From positions 40,081 to 81,000 of the forward strand of contig JAJZMF010000021.1 of NCBI GenBank assembly GCA_021850325.1: a stretch of DNA of 40,920 bases, read 5' to 3'. The DNA is from Actinomycetes bacterium (GTDB lineage Bacteria > Actinomycetota > Acidimicrobiia > Acidimicrobiales > Palsa-688). The first letter of the stretch is position 1, and every line of letters starts with the position of its first letter. The position numbers were made by a program, and so were the translations under genes. Under the pieces are notes generated by a model that was given only the letters and a program-made list of their open reading frames with translations, had not been told where the DNA came from and ran no database searches. Shown here one piece after another: positions 8,101 to 15,988 of this stretch.

Positions 8101-8150
8101 AGGACCGGCGGTCGCCGGTCCTACGGGCACGGTGGCCGGCCACCGTGCCC
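8101..8150 (+). terminator. Two tandem hairpins ending the sugar operon
   Basis: Directly after the TGA, AGGACCGGC (8101-8109) pairs with GCCGGTCCT (8114-8122), and then a perfect 26-bp palindrome, GGGCACGGTGGCC/GGCCACCGTGCCC, spans 8125-8150. No T-run follows. Two strong stems in a row right at a stop codon are best read as an actinobacterial terminator. Confidence 0.7.
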
Positions 8151-8530
8151 ATCTCCACCCCGGCTCCACCCGGGCTCCACCTCGGCGCCTCGGGCGCTGA
8201 GCTAAGCAATTGCGCCATCTGTACCCGGATGGACGACGAGGGAAGAGGTGGAGCTGGGCGCAGGTCGCCGGCGGCCAACGCCGTGCGCCGCGTGCGCACT
8301 ACGCCACCTGCGCATTACGGGGTGGCCGCGCCAAGCGGGGCGGTCCTGGGCCGAAGGGAGGGGGTGACAGGGCCCAATGGCCCTGGTGGTAAGGGGGCCT
8401 GCGGTGCAGGCGAGGGTGGAGAGCCCTTTTTGTTACACAAACGTTGCACACCTCTCGGTTCGTTCTCAGGCAAGGCACATAGCCTTCAAATGGCCGGCAG
8501 GTCGCCGACCGATAGTAGGAGGGGACAACG
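8151..8530. other. Noncoding stretch before the sulfotransferase
   Basis: No gene could be supported here. The left part holds CTCCACC-type short repeats (8154-8184). The right part (8428-8520) is less GC-rich and should contain the promoter of the sulfotransferase gene, but I could not fix a convincing -35/-10 pair. AGTAGGAGGGG (8515-8525) is the ribosome binding site for the next gene. Confidence 0.5.
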
Positions 8531-9229
8531 GTGAGCTTGAAGCTGATTGGTGCAGGGCTGCCCCGCACGGCCACGATGACCCAGAAGCTTGCATTGGAAA
8601 TGCTTGGCTTCGCGCCCTGCTACCACATGGCCAACGTGTGGGGCAACCTCGACTCAGTCCCTCGCTGGCACGAGGCGTACCTCGGTCGCAGGGACTGGGA
8701 CGACGTGTTCGATGGCTACCAGGCCGCGGTGGACTGGCCGGCTTCGTTCTACTACCGGGAGCTCATGGAGGCGTACCCCGAGGCCAAGGTCCTGCTGTCG
8801 GTGCGTAGCGGGGAGTCGTGGGAGCGCAGCATGGGCAACACGATCTGGGGGACCTTCTACGGCGACTTGCTCGTCAACGACCTGTCGACGGCCTGGGGCC
8901 GGGTGGACCGCAAGTGGGCCGACTACATCACGCTGATGAAGGCGATGTGGGAGAAGGCCGGCCTGCTCGCGTCGGAGATGGAGGGGCCGACGGGTGGGAC
9001 CATGGCGGCGGCGATGGAGCGCTACAACGAGGAGGTCAAAGCCACGGTGCCCGCAGACCGCCTGCTCGTCTGGTCGCCGGCCGACGGCTGGGGGCCGCTC
9101 TGCGAGTTCTTGGAGGTGCCCGTACCTGAGGCCCCGCTGCCCCACGTCAACGACAGCAAGGGTTACGAACTGGGGGTCATGGACATGGCCATGGCCGCGC
9201 TGAGGAACTGGAGGGAGAAGCAGGCATAG
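8531..9229 (+). CDS. PAPS-type sulfotransferase family protein
   Basis: Predicted cytosolic enzyme that would move a sulfuryl group from PAPS to a hydroxyl or amine of an unknown acceptor. The 232 residues match the bacterial and plant family with GAGLPRTATMT (residues 7-17) as the 5'-phosphosulfate-binding loop, FAPCYHM a little later, and LLSVRSGESWERSM (about 88-101) as the likely 3'-phosphate-binding segment. The GTG start at 8531 has AGGAGGGG at good spacing and places the loop at the normal distance from the N-terminus. The stop is 35 bases before the MFS/arylsulfotransferase fusion gene on the same strand, so the two probably form an operon. The usual GT in the loop is AT here, so activity should not be taken for granted. 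Confidence 0.8.
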   Translation: MSLKLIGAGLPRTATMTQKLALEMLGFAPCYHMANVWGNLDSVPRWHEAYLGRRDWDDVFDGYQAAVDWPASFYYRELMEAYPEAKVLLSVRSGESWERSMGNTIWGTFYGDLLVNDLSTAWGRVDRKWADYITLMKAMWEKAGLLASEMEGPTGGTMAAAMERYNEEVKATVPADRLLVWSPADGWGPLCEFLEVPVPEAPLPHVNDSKGYELGVMDMAMAALRNWREKQA

Positions 9230-9264
9230 GCGGCACGTCCCTAGGAGGAGAGCGGACGGCCGCC

Positions 9265-12255
9265 ATGGCAGGAGCAGCTGAGGTGAGCGCAGGCGTCGAG
9301 CTCGACGGTACGCCGCCGAGCGGCCGGGGGCGTGGGAGCGGGCAGGGCTGGTTGCTGACGGTCACGTCCCTGGCGCAGTTCATGGTGATCCTGGACCTCT
9401 CGATCGTCAACGTGGCTCTGCCCTCGGTCCAGTCGAGCCTCAACTTCTCGAGCACCGACCTGCAATGGGTGGTCGACGCCTATGCCATCGTTTTCGCCGG
9501 CTTCTTGATGCTGGCGGGACGGGCGACGGACTTCTTCGGGCAGCGGCGGACGTTCGTGGCAGCGCTGGGGCTCTTCTCGGCCACGTCACTGGTGGGCGGG
9601 CTCTCCACGAGCGACCAGATGCTCATGGCGGCACGCGGCTTCCAGGGCCTGTCCGGTGCCATGATGGCTGCAGCGTCGCTTGCGATCATTACCTCCTCGT
9701 TCGCCGAGGGGCCGGCCCGCCACCGGGCGATCGGGCTGTGGGGCGCCATGAACGGAGCAGGTGGAGCGGCCGGGACTCTGCTCGGAGGGGTCATCACCCA
9801 GGAGCTCACCTGGCGGTGGGTCCTGCTCATCAACCCGCCGATCGGGGTGGTGGCCGCGGTGGTCGCCTACAGGGTGGTGGCCGGGGGGCGTCCCGAGAGG
9901 CGTGGGACGCGCTTCGACATAAGCGGGGCGTTGACCCTGACCGCCGGACAGCTGGTGCTCGTCTACGGGATCGTGGCGACCGGCGTCCACGGCTGGTCCT
10001 CTCCCGACGCTCTGGTGCCCATGGGTGCCGGCGCTGCCCTGCTCGCCGCCTTCGGGGTCATCGAGACGCGTTTTGCCAGCTCGCCGCTCGTGCCGCTACG
10101 GGAACTGACCCGCCAGCTGCAGGTGGCCAACCTGATAGTGCTCCTCTTCAGCGCGTCGCTGTTCGCAATGTGGTACGTGAGCTCGCTCTACCTGCAGCAG
10201 GTGCTCGGCCTGTCCCCTCTCAGCACGGGGCTCGTCTTCCTTCCCATGACCCTCATGATCATGCTCGGGGCTTCGCAGGCGGGGCGGCTGGTGCGGCTGT
10301 TCGGGGTGAGGCCCGTGCTCGGGGGCGGCCTGTCGATGCTCTTCGCCGGCATGCTGCTCATGGCGCGTATCGGGCCGAGCGGGAGCGCTCTCGGCTACGT
10401 GGTGCTGCCGGGAGTGCTGACCGCGGCCGGTATCGGCCTGTCGGTGGTGCCGTCGACCATCTTCGCCACCCAGGGGGCGGGGCCCCGGCAGGCCGGGCTG
10501 GCCTCGGGGCTTGTCAACACCTCGCGTCAGGTGGGTGCCGGCGTGGGCCTGGCCCTGCTCGCCACGCTCGCTACGCAGGCCACCAGCCGTGCCGTCGGGC
10601 GCAACGTCGCCGTGCCCCGGGCGCTGACCGAGGGCTTCCGCCTCGCCCTGCTGGTGGGGGCCGGGTTCGTGGCGCTCGCCATCGTGGTCACAGTGGTGTT
10701 CGCCCGCAGCTACGCCCCCAGCCCGGCCGGGCACCGGTTACGGCTCCCGGTGGGCGCCCTCTCGGTGGTCGGGTGCTTCGTGGTCCTGGACTTCGGGCTG
10801 GCCGGTGGCCAGGGGGCGCTGATCGGTGCCTACAAGACCGCTGGTGCGTACAGCTTCGTCTCGGCGCCCGGCCTGTACCCTCCCGAGGTCAAGGCCGTCA
10901 CCCCCACGGCCGGTCCCGCCCTGGCGCCGGGCTACATCATGATGGCCAACTTCTACGACCTGAGCGACCCGCCCATGACGGGCCAGAGCGGCCCACTGAT
11001 CATGGACAACAAGCTGCAGCCGGTCTGGTTCCAGCCGCTGCCCAAGGACGTCGTGGCGTCCAACCTGGCCGTGCAGGCCTACGGGGGCAAGCCGGTCCTC
11101 ACCTGGTGGCAGGGCGTCGTGTCCAGCGCGGGCGAGACCGAGACGGGCGAGGACGTGGTCGTCAACCAGCACTACCAGACCGTGGCCACGCTGCAGGGCC
11201 AGGACGGCTGGGTGCTCACGATGCACGAGATGGTGATCAGCGGCAACGATGCCTGGGTCACGGCCAACAAGACCATGCGCATGGACCTGTCCCGTTACGG
11301 TGGCTCGGTCGACGGGGTGATCGACGATTCCGCTGTCCAGGAGTACGACCTCAGGACGGGGAAGCTCCTCTACACCTGGGACGCACTGGCCCACATCCCG
11401 CTGACGGCCTCCGAAGCGACGACGCCGGGCAACGGGTTCCCCTGGGACGCCTACCACGTCAACTCGGTCAGCCTGGTCGGCAACGGGCAGTTCCTGGTGT
11501 CCATGCGCAACACCTGGGCCGCGTACCTGGTGGACGCGAAGACGGGCTCGGTCGTGTGGCAGCTCGGGGGCAAGCACTCGAGCTTCACGGTCCCCGAGGC
11601 GGCATCGTTCCAGTGGCAGCACGACGTCCGCTGGGACGGCAAGTCGACCGTGACCATGTACGACGACAACTGCTGCCAGCTGACGAGCGGCGGGACCTAT
11701 GTCGCTCCGCAGGGCCCCTCCCGGGGACTGGAGCTGAAGCTGGACATGAGCACCCACAGCGTGTCCATGGTGGCGCAGTACGTGTACGCCAAGGGCTTCG
11801 ATGCCGCCTACATGGGGGACATGCAGGTGCTGCCAAACGGGAACGTCCTGGTGGGCTGGGGTTCGCAGCCCAGGTTCACGGAGTACTCCAAGTCGGGCAA
11901 GGTCCTCCTGGACGCCATACTGCCGGGGAGCGACCTGAGCTACCGGGTAGGGGTGGCCTCCTGGGTGGGGTTGCCCATATCCCCTCCGCAGGGTGCAGCC
12001 CGGGTGGCGGGTGGGTCGACCAGCGTTTACGCCAGCTGGAACGGGGCCACCGAGGTGGCTTCGTGGAGGGTGCTGGCGGGCAGTTCGGCGTCCCGGCTCG
12101 AGCCGGTGGCCAGTGGGGGGAAGCAGGGGTTCGAGTCGCGCCTTGCCGTGAAGGGCACGTTCAGTACCTTCGAGGTCCAGGCCCTCGACGCCAAGGGCCA
12201 GGTGATCGGTACCTCCCGACCGTTCAGCCCGCCTCACGCCGGAGCTCAGGGCTAG
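9265..12255 (+). CDS. MFS exporter fused to an arylsulfotransferase-like domain
   Basis: The 996-residue protein has two parts in one uninterrupted frame. Residues about 27-490 are a 14-helix DHA2 (EmrB/QacA-type) drug:proton antiporter, with LDLSIVNVALPSVQSSL in the first helix and RWVLLINPPIGV in the middle. Residues about 495-515 are one more hydrophobic helix. Residues about 530-985 are an arylsulfotransferase-family propeller with an FN3-like end (SVYASWNGATEVASWRVLAG). Candidate active-site histidines are His654 (MHEMVI), His731 (YHVNS) and His786 (QWQHD). With 14 helices both ends of the carrier are cytoplasmic; the fifteenth helix would place the enzyme domain outside, where this family normally works. 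The ATG at 9265 is 14 bases after AGGAGGAG, a little far. The stop overlaps the convergent gene by three bases. I regard the fusion as real from sequence; the function is inferred. Confidence 0.82.
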   Translation: MAGAAEVSAGVELDGTPPSGRGRGSGQGWLLTVTSLAQFMVILDLSIVNVALPSVQSSLNFSSTDLQWVVDAYAIVFAGFLMLAGRATDFFGQRRTFVAALGLFSATSLVGGLSTSDQMLMAARGFQGLSGAMMAAASLAIITSSFAEGPARHRAIGLWGAMNGAGGAAGTLLGGVITQELTWRWVLLINPPIGVVAAVVAYRVVAGGRPERRGTRFDISGALTLTAGQLVLVYGIVATGVHGWSSPDALVPMGAGAALLAAFGVIETRFASSPLVPLRELTRQLQVANLIVLLFSASLFAMWYVSSLYLQQVLGLSPLSTGLVFLPMTLMIMLGASQAGRLVRLFGVRPVLGGGLSMLFAGMLLMARIGPSGSALGYVVLPGVLTAAGIGLSVVPSTIFATQGAGPRQAGLASGLVNTSRQVGAGVGLALLATLATQATSRAVGRNVAVPRALTEGFRLALLVGAGFVALAIVVTVVFARSYAPSPAGHRLRLPVGALSVVGCFVVLDFGLAGGQGALIGAYKTAGAYSFVSAPGLYPPEVKAVTPTAGPALAPGYIMMANFYDLSDPPMTGQSGPLIMDNKLQPVWFQPLPKDVVASNLAVQAYGGKPVLTWWQGVVSSAGETETGEDVVVNQHYQTVATLQGQDGWVLTMHEMVISGNDAWVTANKTMRMDLSRYGGSVDGVIDDSAVQEYDLRTGKLLYTWDALAHIPLTASEATTPGNGFPWDAYHVNSVSLVGNGQFLVSMRNTWAAYLVDAKTGSVVWQLGGKHSSFTVPEAASFQWQHDVRWDGKSTVTMYDDNCCQLTSGGTYVAPQGPSRGLELKLDMSTHSVSMVAQYVYAKGFDAAYMGDMQVLPNGNVLVGWGSQPRFTEYSKSGKVLLDAILPGSDLSYRVGVASWVGLPISPPQGAARVAGGSTSVYASWNGATEVASWRVLAGSSASRLEPVASGGKQGFESRLAVKGTFSTFEVQALDAKGQVIGTSRPFSPPHAGAQG

Positions 12256-13322
12256 TACCCGCTGGGGCGGGGGGCGGGCGGCCGGTTGAGCCTGTGGGCC
12301 AGGGCCGCCCGGTCGGCCTGGAGCCGTGACGGGTTGCCCTGGCGCACGTCGGTCCCTGTAACCCCGCTCACCCGGCCCGACAGGACGGGCGGCCCGAGCG
12401 GCTCCGGCTCACCGAAGACATCGGCCAGCCACAGCGTGCGCTCGCTGCCCCAGTAGCGCAGCATGGTCACCCCTCCGCCGGGCAGGTCACTGACGAAACC
12501 CTCTGCGGTGAGGAAGCCGGCCCAGCTCAGGTGCACGCCGTCGTAGTCGCAGGCGACGGCGCGCCAGTCGGGCAGGACATGGCGGTCGACGGCCGTGCGG
12601 ACAGCGTGCTGACCGGGGGCCGACGCCAGGAGGGCGACATCCGAGGCGGACTGGTTGGGCCCGGGGAGCTCCCACCCGGCATGGCTGCGGGCCGCCGTCC
12701 TCGGGTACCTCTCGACCAGCGCCACCCAGTCGGCGGGGTGGTCGATGCCCCATACCCGGGCCCCGGGGCGGACCGGCAGCCGCCACCTGGTGACCTCGCC
12801 CTGGTACATCTCCCAGGTGGCCACGAGGTCGTCATGGACATCGTCGGGGGGAGGGCTCACGGTCCAGAGCCCGGAGAAGGTGAACTCTCCGTTGCCGTAG
12901 ACCGCGGCAAGGTCGGTGAACCCGGGCGGGGTGGGCCATGGCGGCTGTGCCAGGTCCGTCCAGTGCTCCTGGAGGCCGAGCTGGCGGCCTGCCACGAGAT
13001 CTTCACGGAAGCGCGCCCAGAGCAGCTCGGCCAGTGCGCGCCTCGCGGGCGCAAGCTCATAGGCCAGGGCGAGCGAGCCTGGCGCTCCCGAGCTCCAGGG
13101 CCCGGCGAGGTGATCGGCGGCCCCGAGGGCGACGTGCAGCAACCGGCCGGACGACAGCGCCCCGACTGCCCTGGTCGCCCGGTCGACCGCCGCCGGGTCG
13201 CTGTCGGCCAGGGCCCAAAAAGGCGGGGCCACCGGTCTCTCGGCAGCCTCCAGGCGGTCGAGGAGGACAACGCCGACCGGGGCCGCCAGCAGGTCGTCGA
13301 CCGTGGGCACCACGCGGCCCAT
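12252..13322 (-). CDS. Hypothetical protein, 356 aa
   Basis: I do not recognise a family. The protein is soluble, without signal peptide or membrane segment, and rich in Trp, Pro and Arg (for example HWTDLAQPPWPTPPGF and VWGIDHPADWVALVERYPR). The N-terminal third is helical, the rest mixed. The frame is open far upstream to 13787, but that part is low-complexity and antisense to the TRIC gene. ATG 13322 with AGGAGCTG before it is the supported start, and codon use changes to a normal pattern there. It is divergent from the TRIC channel gene (55-bp gap) and convergent with the MFS fusion gene, whose stop it overlaps. Confidence 0.72.
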   Translation of the reverse strand: MGRVVPTVDDLLAAPVGVVLLDRLEAAERPVAPPFWALADSDPAAVDRATRAVGALSSGRLLHVALGAADHLAGPWSSGAPGSLALAYELAPARRALAELLWARFREDLVAGRQLGLQEHWTDLAQPPWPTPPGFTDLAAVYGNGEFTFSGLWTVSPPPDDVHDDLVATWEMYQGEVTRWRLPVRPGARVWGIDHPADWVALVERYPRTAARSHAGWELPGPNQSASDVALLASAPGQHAVRTAVDRHVLPDWRAVACDYDGVHLSWAGFLTAEGFVSDLPGGGVTMLRYWGSERTLWLADVFGEPEPLGPPVLSGRVSGVTGTDVRQGNPSRLQADRAALAHRLNRPPAPRPSGY

Positions 13323-13377
13323 ACTGGCAGCTCCTGCCACGCTGCGTGCCCCGGCGGCCATCGACAAGGATTCAGGG

Positions 13378-14031
13378 ATGGTCAAGGGCTTCGACCCCGT
13401 GCTCATCCTCTGGTTGAACCTGGTCGGCACCTTTGTGTTCGGGCTCAGCGGCGGCCTGGCCGGGGCCCGGGCGCGGCTCGACCTGTTCGGGGTGCTCGTA
13501 CTGGCCCTGGTCGTGGCCCTGGCCGGCGGTGTGGTCCGGGACCTGCTGATCGGTACCCCGCCGGCCACCTTCCGGGACTGGCGGTACCTGGCGGCAGCGG
13601 GGGCCGCAGGGCTGGCGACGTTCGCGGCACGGTCCGTCCTCGAGCGGGCCTGGAACGTGGTCCAGGTCCTGGACGCAGGCGGGCTGGCATTGTTCTGTGT
13701 GACCGGCGCAGCCAAAGCGGTCGAGTTCCGCCTGGGGCCGGCCCCGGCCATCATCCTGGGCGCCGTGACGGGCATCGGTGGGGGCATGCTGCGTGACGTC
13801 CTGCTCCGCCAGGTCCCGACGGTGCTGCGCCAGGACCTCTACGCCGTCCCGGCCCTGGCGGGGGCGGCCGTGGTGGTCGCCGCCCACGGCGCCGGCTCCA
13901 CCAGCCTGGCCTTCCCGCTGGCCGGCTTCGTCGTGTGCTTCGCGGTGCGGTTGGCGGCCCTGCGCTTCAAGATCCAGCTGCCGGTGGCCCCAGGCTCGCG
14001 CCACTCGGACGAGACGGGGCGCACCCCGTAG
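13378..14031 (+). CDS. TRIC-family cation channel
   Basis: Predicted homotrimeric potassium-type channel of the inner membrane (formerly UPF0126). The 217 residues form seven predicted helices arranged as two repeats, each with a Gly-rich kink and an Arg-Asp pair: GGVVRD (residues 50-55) and GGGMLRD (134-140). Bacterial members are about 200-220 residues. The ATG 13378 has AAGGA seven bases before it and precedes the first helix directly; the frame is open further upstream but without homology. The 3' end overlaps the convergent ClC gene by 65 bp. Confidence 0.88.
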   Translation: MVKGFDPVLILWLNLVGTFVFGLSGGLAGARARLDLFGVLVLALVVALAGGVVRDLLIGTPPATFRDWRYLAAAGAAGLATFAARSVLERAWNVVQVLDAGGLALFCVTGAAKAVEFRLGPAPAIILGAVTGIGGGMLRDVLLRQVPTVLRQDLYAVPALAGAAVVVAAHGAGSTSLAFPLAGFVVCFAVRLAALRFKIQLPVAPGSRHSDETGRTP

Positions 14032-15907
14032 GGCCGGTGGCGGCCACAGGCGCCTGGCGGGCCCCGCCGGCCCTGTCGCCCGGGGGCCGGGTGCCCCGGA
14101 TGCGCCGCACGGTAAGTGCACGCTCGGCGCGGCGCTCCTCCTCGAGCAGCTTCTGGCGGGCTGCGAGCAGGTCGAAGAGGGTGATGAGCCCGCTCAGGCG
14201 GTGAGGGTCGTGGCGGTCGACGACGGGGAGCGCCCCCAGGCCGGAGGTGGCCATGCGGTCAGCGACGGCCCGCAGGACCTCGTCCGGGTAGGCGACGGCA
14301 GCCGGTGGGCTCATCACGTCGCCCACCTGGCAAGTGCCCGAGCGGGCCGCGAGCACGGCGGACCACGGCAGGACGCCGCACAGCCTGCCCTCCGCACTGA
14401 CGACGGGGTAGAGGCGCTGCCGGCGCCTGGTGGAGCCCTCGGGAAGGGACCGGTAGAGGTCGTCGAGGGCCATCGTGGGCACGACGGTGTGCACATCGCT
14501 GCCCATGACCTCTCTCACGAACGTGGCCTCCAGGGGGTCGACGGCGTACTCGCGCATGACATGGAAGCCCCGTCGGGCGACCTTCTCGGTCAGGACCGAC
14601 CGCTTGAGCGTGAGGACGCTGACGAGGTGGGCCGTGGTGGCGGTGACCAGGAGGGCGAGGAGGACGTTCTGGTCGTGGGTGAGCTCGAAGGCGAAGACGA
14701 TGGCGGTAAAAGGTGACCGGGTCACACCGGCCAGCGAGCCGGCCAGACCGAGCAGGGCAAAGGTGCCGACGGTGGAGCCGGGGAGCAGGTGGCCCAGTAC
14801 GGCTCCCACTGCAGCCCCCATCATCAGCACGGGCGCCAGGATGCCGCCGCTGGTCCCGCTGCCCAGCCCGACCGCCCAGATGACCATCTTGACGACGAAG
14901 AGGGTGACCAGAGCACCGGCGCCCAGCCGCCCCAGCAGTTCGGTGTGGATGGTGCCGTAACCGACGCCCAGGGCCCGTGGGTCGACCAGGCCCCCAAGAC
15001 CGATGACCGCCCCTCCGACCATCGGCCACCACATCCAGTGCAGGTGACCGTTGAGCTTCTTGAAGAGGTCCTCGCACCGGTAGACGGCCTGGGTCATGAC
15101 CCACGCGCCGAGGCCGGTGGCCAGGCCCACCACGACGGCGCCGGCCAGGGCGAGGCTGCCCGGTGCCGGGTGGGCAGGGACAGGGAACAGGGGTTGCGGG
15201 GAGAACAGGCCGGCGCCGGCCATGACAGTGCGCAGCGCGTCGGCGACCGCAGCGGCCAGGCCGATGAGCACCATGGAGCGCGGTCTCAGCTCGAACACCA
15301 GCAGCTCGACGCCGAACAGCGTGGCCGCCACTGGTGTGCCGAAGACGGCGCTCATGCCCGCTGCCGCCCCGGCCACGAGGAGCGCCCGTCTCTGCGCGCT
15401 CGTGAGGCGGAAGAGCTGGCCCACGATCGACCCCACCGCCCCCCCGGTCAGGATGATCGGCCCTTCGGCGCCGAAAGGCCCTCCCGTGCCGATGCTGACG
15501 GCGCTGGCGACCGGCTTGAGGAAGGCCAGGCGGGGTTGGGCCCTGCTCCCGTTGACAAGGATGTTCTCCATGGCCTCGGGGATACCGTGCCCCCGGATCT
15601 GCTCGGAGCCGTAGCGCGCCATGAGCCCGACGACGAGGCCTCCGAGCACGGGGACGACGAGAGCTGCCGCTCCCAGCGACGTGCCCCCGGGTGCGACGAG
15701 GGCCAGGCCCAGCCGCTGGTAATAGGCGAGGTTTGTCACCAGGCCGATCATGTCGAGGAGGGCGAGGGACACCCCGGCCGCCAGCGCCCCCACGCCGATG
15801 GCGAGAGGGACGAGCCGGAGGACCTCACGCCCGGTGGTGAAGTCGCCCAGGGCTTGTTCAGCCCCTGGTGCGGACGGTGCAGCCGGCCCGGGGTTCAATC
15901 GCTTCAC
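13967..15907 (-). CDS. ClC-family chloride/proton antiporter with CBS domains
   Basis: Membrane transporter of 646 residues: a ClC core (about 25-445) followed by a CBS pair (about 475-605) and a Pro/Ala-rich tail. The gating glutamate is Glu148 in GAEGP. Glu206 in FELRPR matches the internal proton glutamate of E. coli ClC-ec1, which favours antiport over channel activity. The third filter segment is GGILAP. The first selectivity segment is GHGIP (106-110), so the chloride-coordinating serine of GSGIP is His. This His variant is known among CBS-bearing bacterial ClCs, and ion preference is therefore open. CBS domains usually sense adenine nucleotides. The frame runs upstream to 16624, but GTG 15907 sits seven bases after a TACGAT -10 box, so translation from the first transcribed base (leaderless) is likely. 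Confidence 0.88.
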   Translation of the reverse strand: MKRLNPGPAAPSAPGAEQALGDFTTGREVLRLVPLAIGVGALAAGVSLALLDMIGLVTNLAYYQRLGLALVAPGGTSLGAAALVVPVLGGLVVGLMARYGSEQIRGHGIPEAMENILVNGSRAQPRLAFLKPVASAVSIGTGGPFGAEGPIILTGGAVGSIVGQLFRLTSAQRRALLVAGAAAGMSAVFGTPVAATLFGVELLVFELRPRSMVLIGLAAAVADALRTVMAGAGLFSPQPLFPVPAHPAPGSLALAGAVVVGLATGLGAWVMTQAVYRCEDLFKKLNGHLHWMWWPMVGGAVIGLGGLVDPRALGVGYGTIHTELLGRLGAGALVTLFVVKMVIWAVGLGSGTSGGILAPVLMMGAAVGAVLGHLLPGSTVGTFALLGLAGSLAGVTRSPFTAIVFAFELTHDQNVLLALLVTATTAHLVSVLTLKRSVLTEKVARRGFHVMREYAVDPLEATFVREVMGSDVHTVVPTMALDDLYRSLPEGSTRRRQRLYPVVSAEGRLCGVLPWSAVLAARSGTCQVGDVMSPPAAVAYPDEVLRAVADRMATSGLGALPVVDRHDPHRLSGLITLFDLLAARQKLLEEERRAERALTVRRIRGTRPPGDRAGGARQAPVAATGPTGCAPSRPSGASLGPPAAGS

Positions 15908-15919
15908 GATAGTATCGTA
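15906..15919 (-). promoter_or_regulatory. Leaderless promoter of the ClC gene with palindrome
   Basis: On the minus strand TACGAT (15919-15914) ends seven bases before the GTG start, the exact distance expected when transcription begins at the start codon. The palindrome ACGATA-G-TATCGT (15906-15918) covers both the -10 box and the start, a natural repressor site. No good -35 box was seen. Confidence 0.55.
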
Positions 15920-15950
15920 GCACGAGCTAAATAGCCGGGACCTAAGGCCC

Positions 15951-15980
15951 TTGCCGGGGCCGCGGGAGGCTCTGTACCCT
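15951..15980 (+). promoter_or_regulatory. Promoter of the secreted glycosidase gene
   Basis: TTGCCG (15951-15956), an 18-bp spacer and TACCCT (15975-15980) form a -35/-10 pair. Transcription would start about 15987-15989, at or next to the GTG start codon (15989), so this mRNA is probably leaderless too. No Shine-Dalgarno sequence lies before the GTG. Confidence 0.5.
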
Positions 15981-15988
15981 GCTCGTGC

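Noticed and set aside
8190-8260. tRNA-like sequence (GCTGAGCTAAGCAATTGCGCC region)
   Set aside because: No cloverleaf could be completed: acceptor stem, anticodon loop and T-loop do not line up on either strand.
10738-12237. 499-codon minus-strand frame
   Set aside because: Fully antisense to the arylsulfotransferase domain, His/Arg/Gly-rich, no ribosome binding site.
9265-12255. Two separate genes, MFS and arylsulfotransferase, instead of a fusion
   Set aside because: The frame has no stop between the parts and I saw no ribosome binding site with start near 10735-10800; a sequencing error cannot be excluded without reads.
9465-12329. 954-codon open frame overlapping the MFS/arylsulfotransferase gene in another frame
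   Set aside because: Arg/Gly/Pro-rich low-complexity product with no homology; a shadow frame caused by high GC.
13323-13787. Upstream extension of the unrecognised minus-strand protein
   Set aside because: Low-complexity Arg/Ser/Pro sequence antisense to TRIC; ATG 13322 has a good ribosome binding site.
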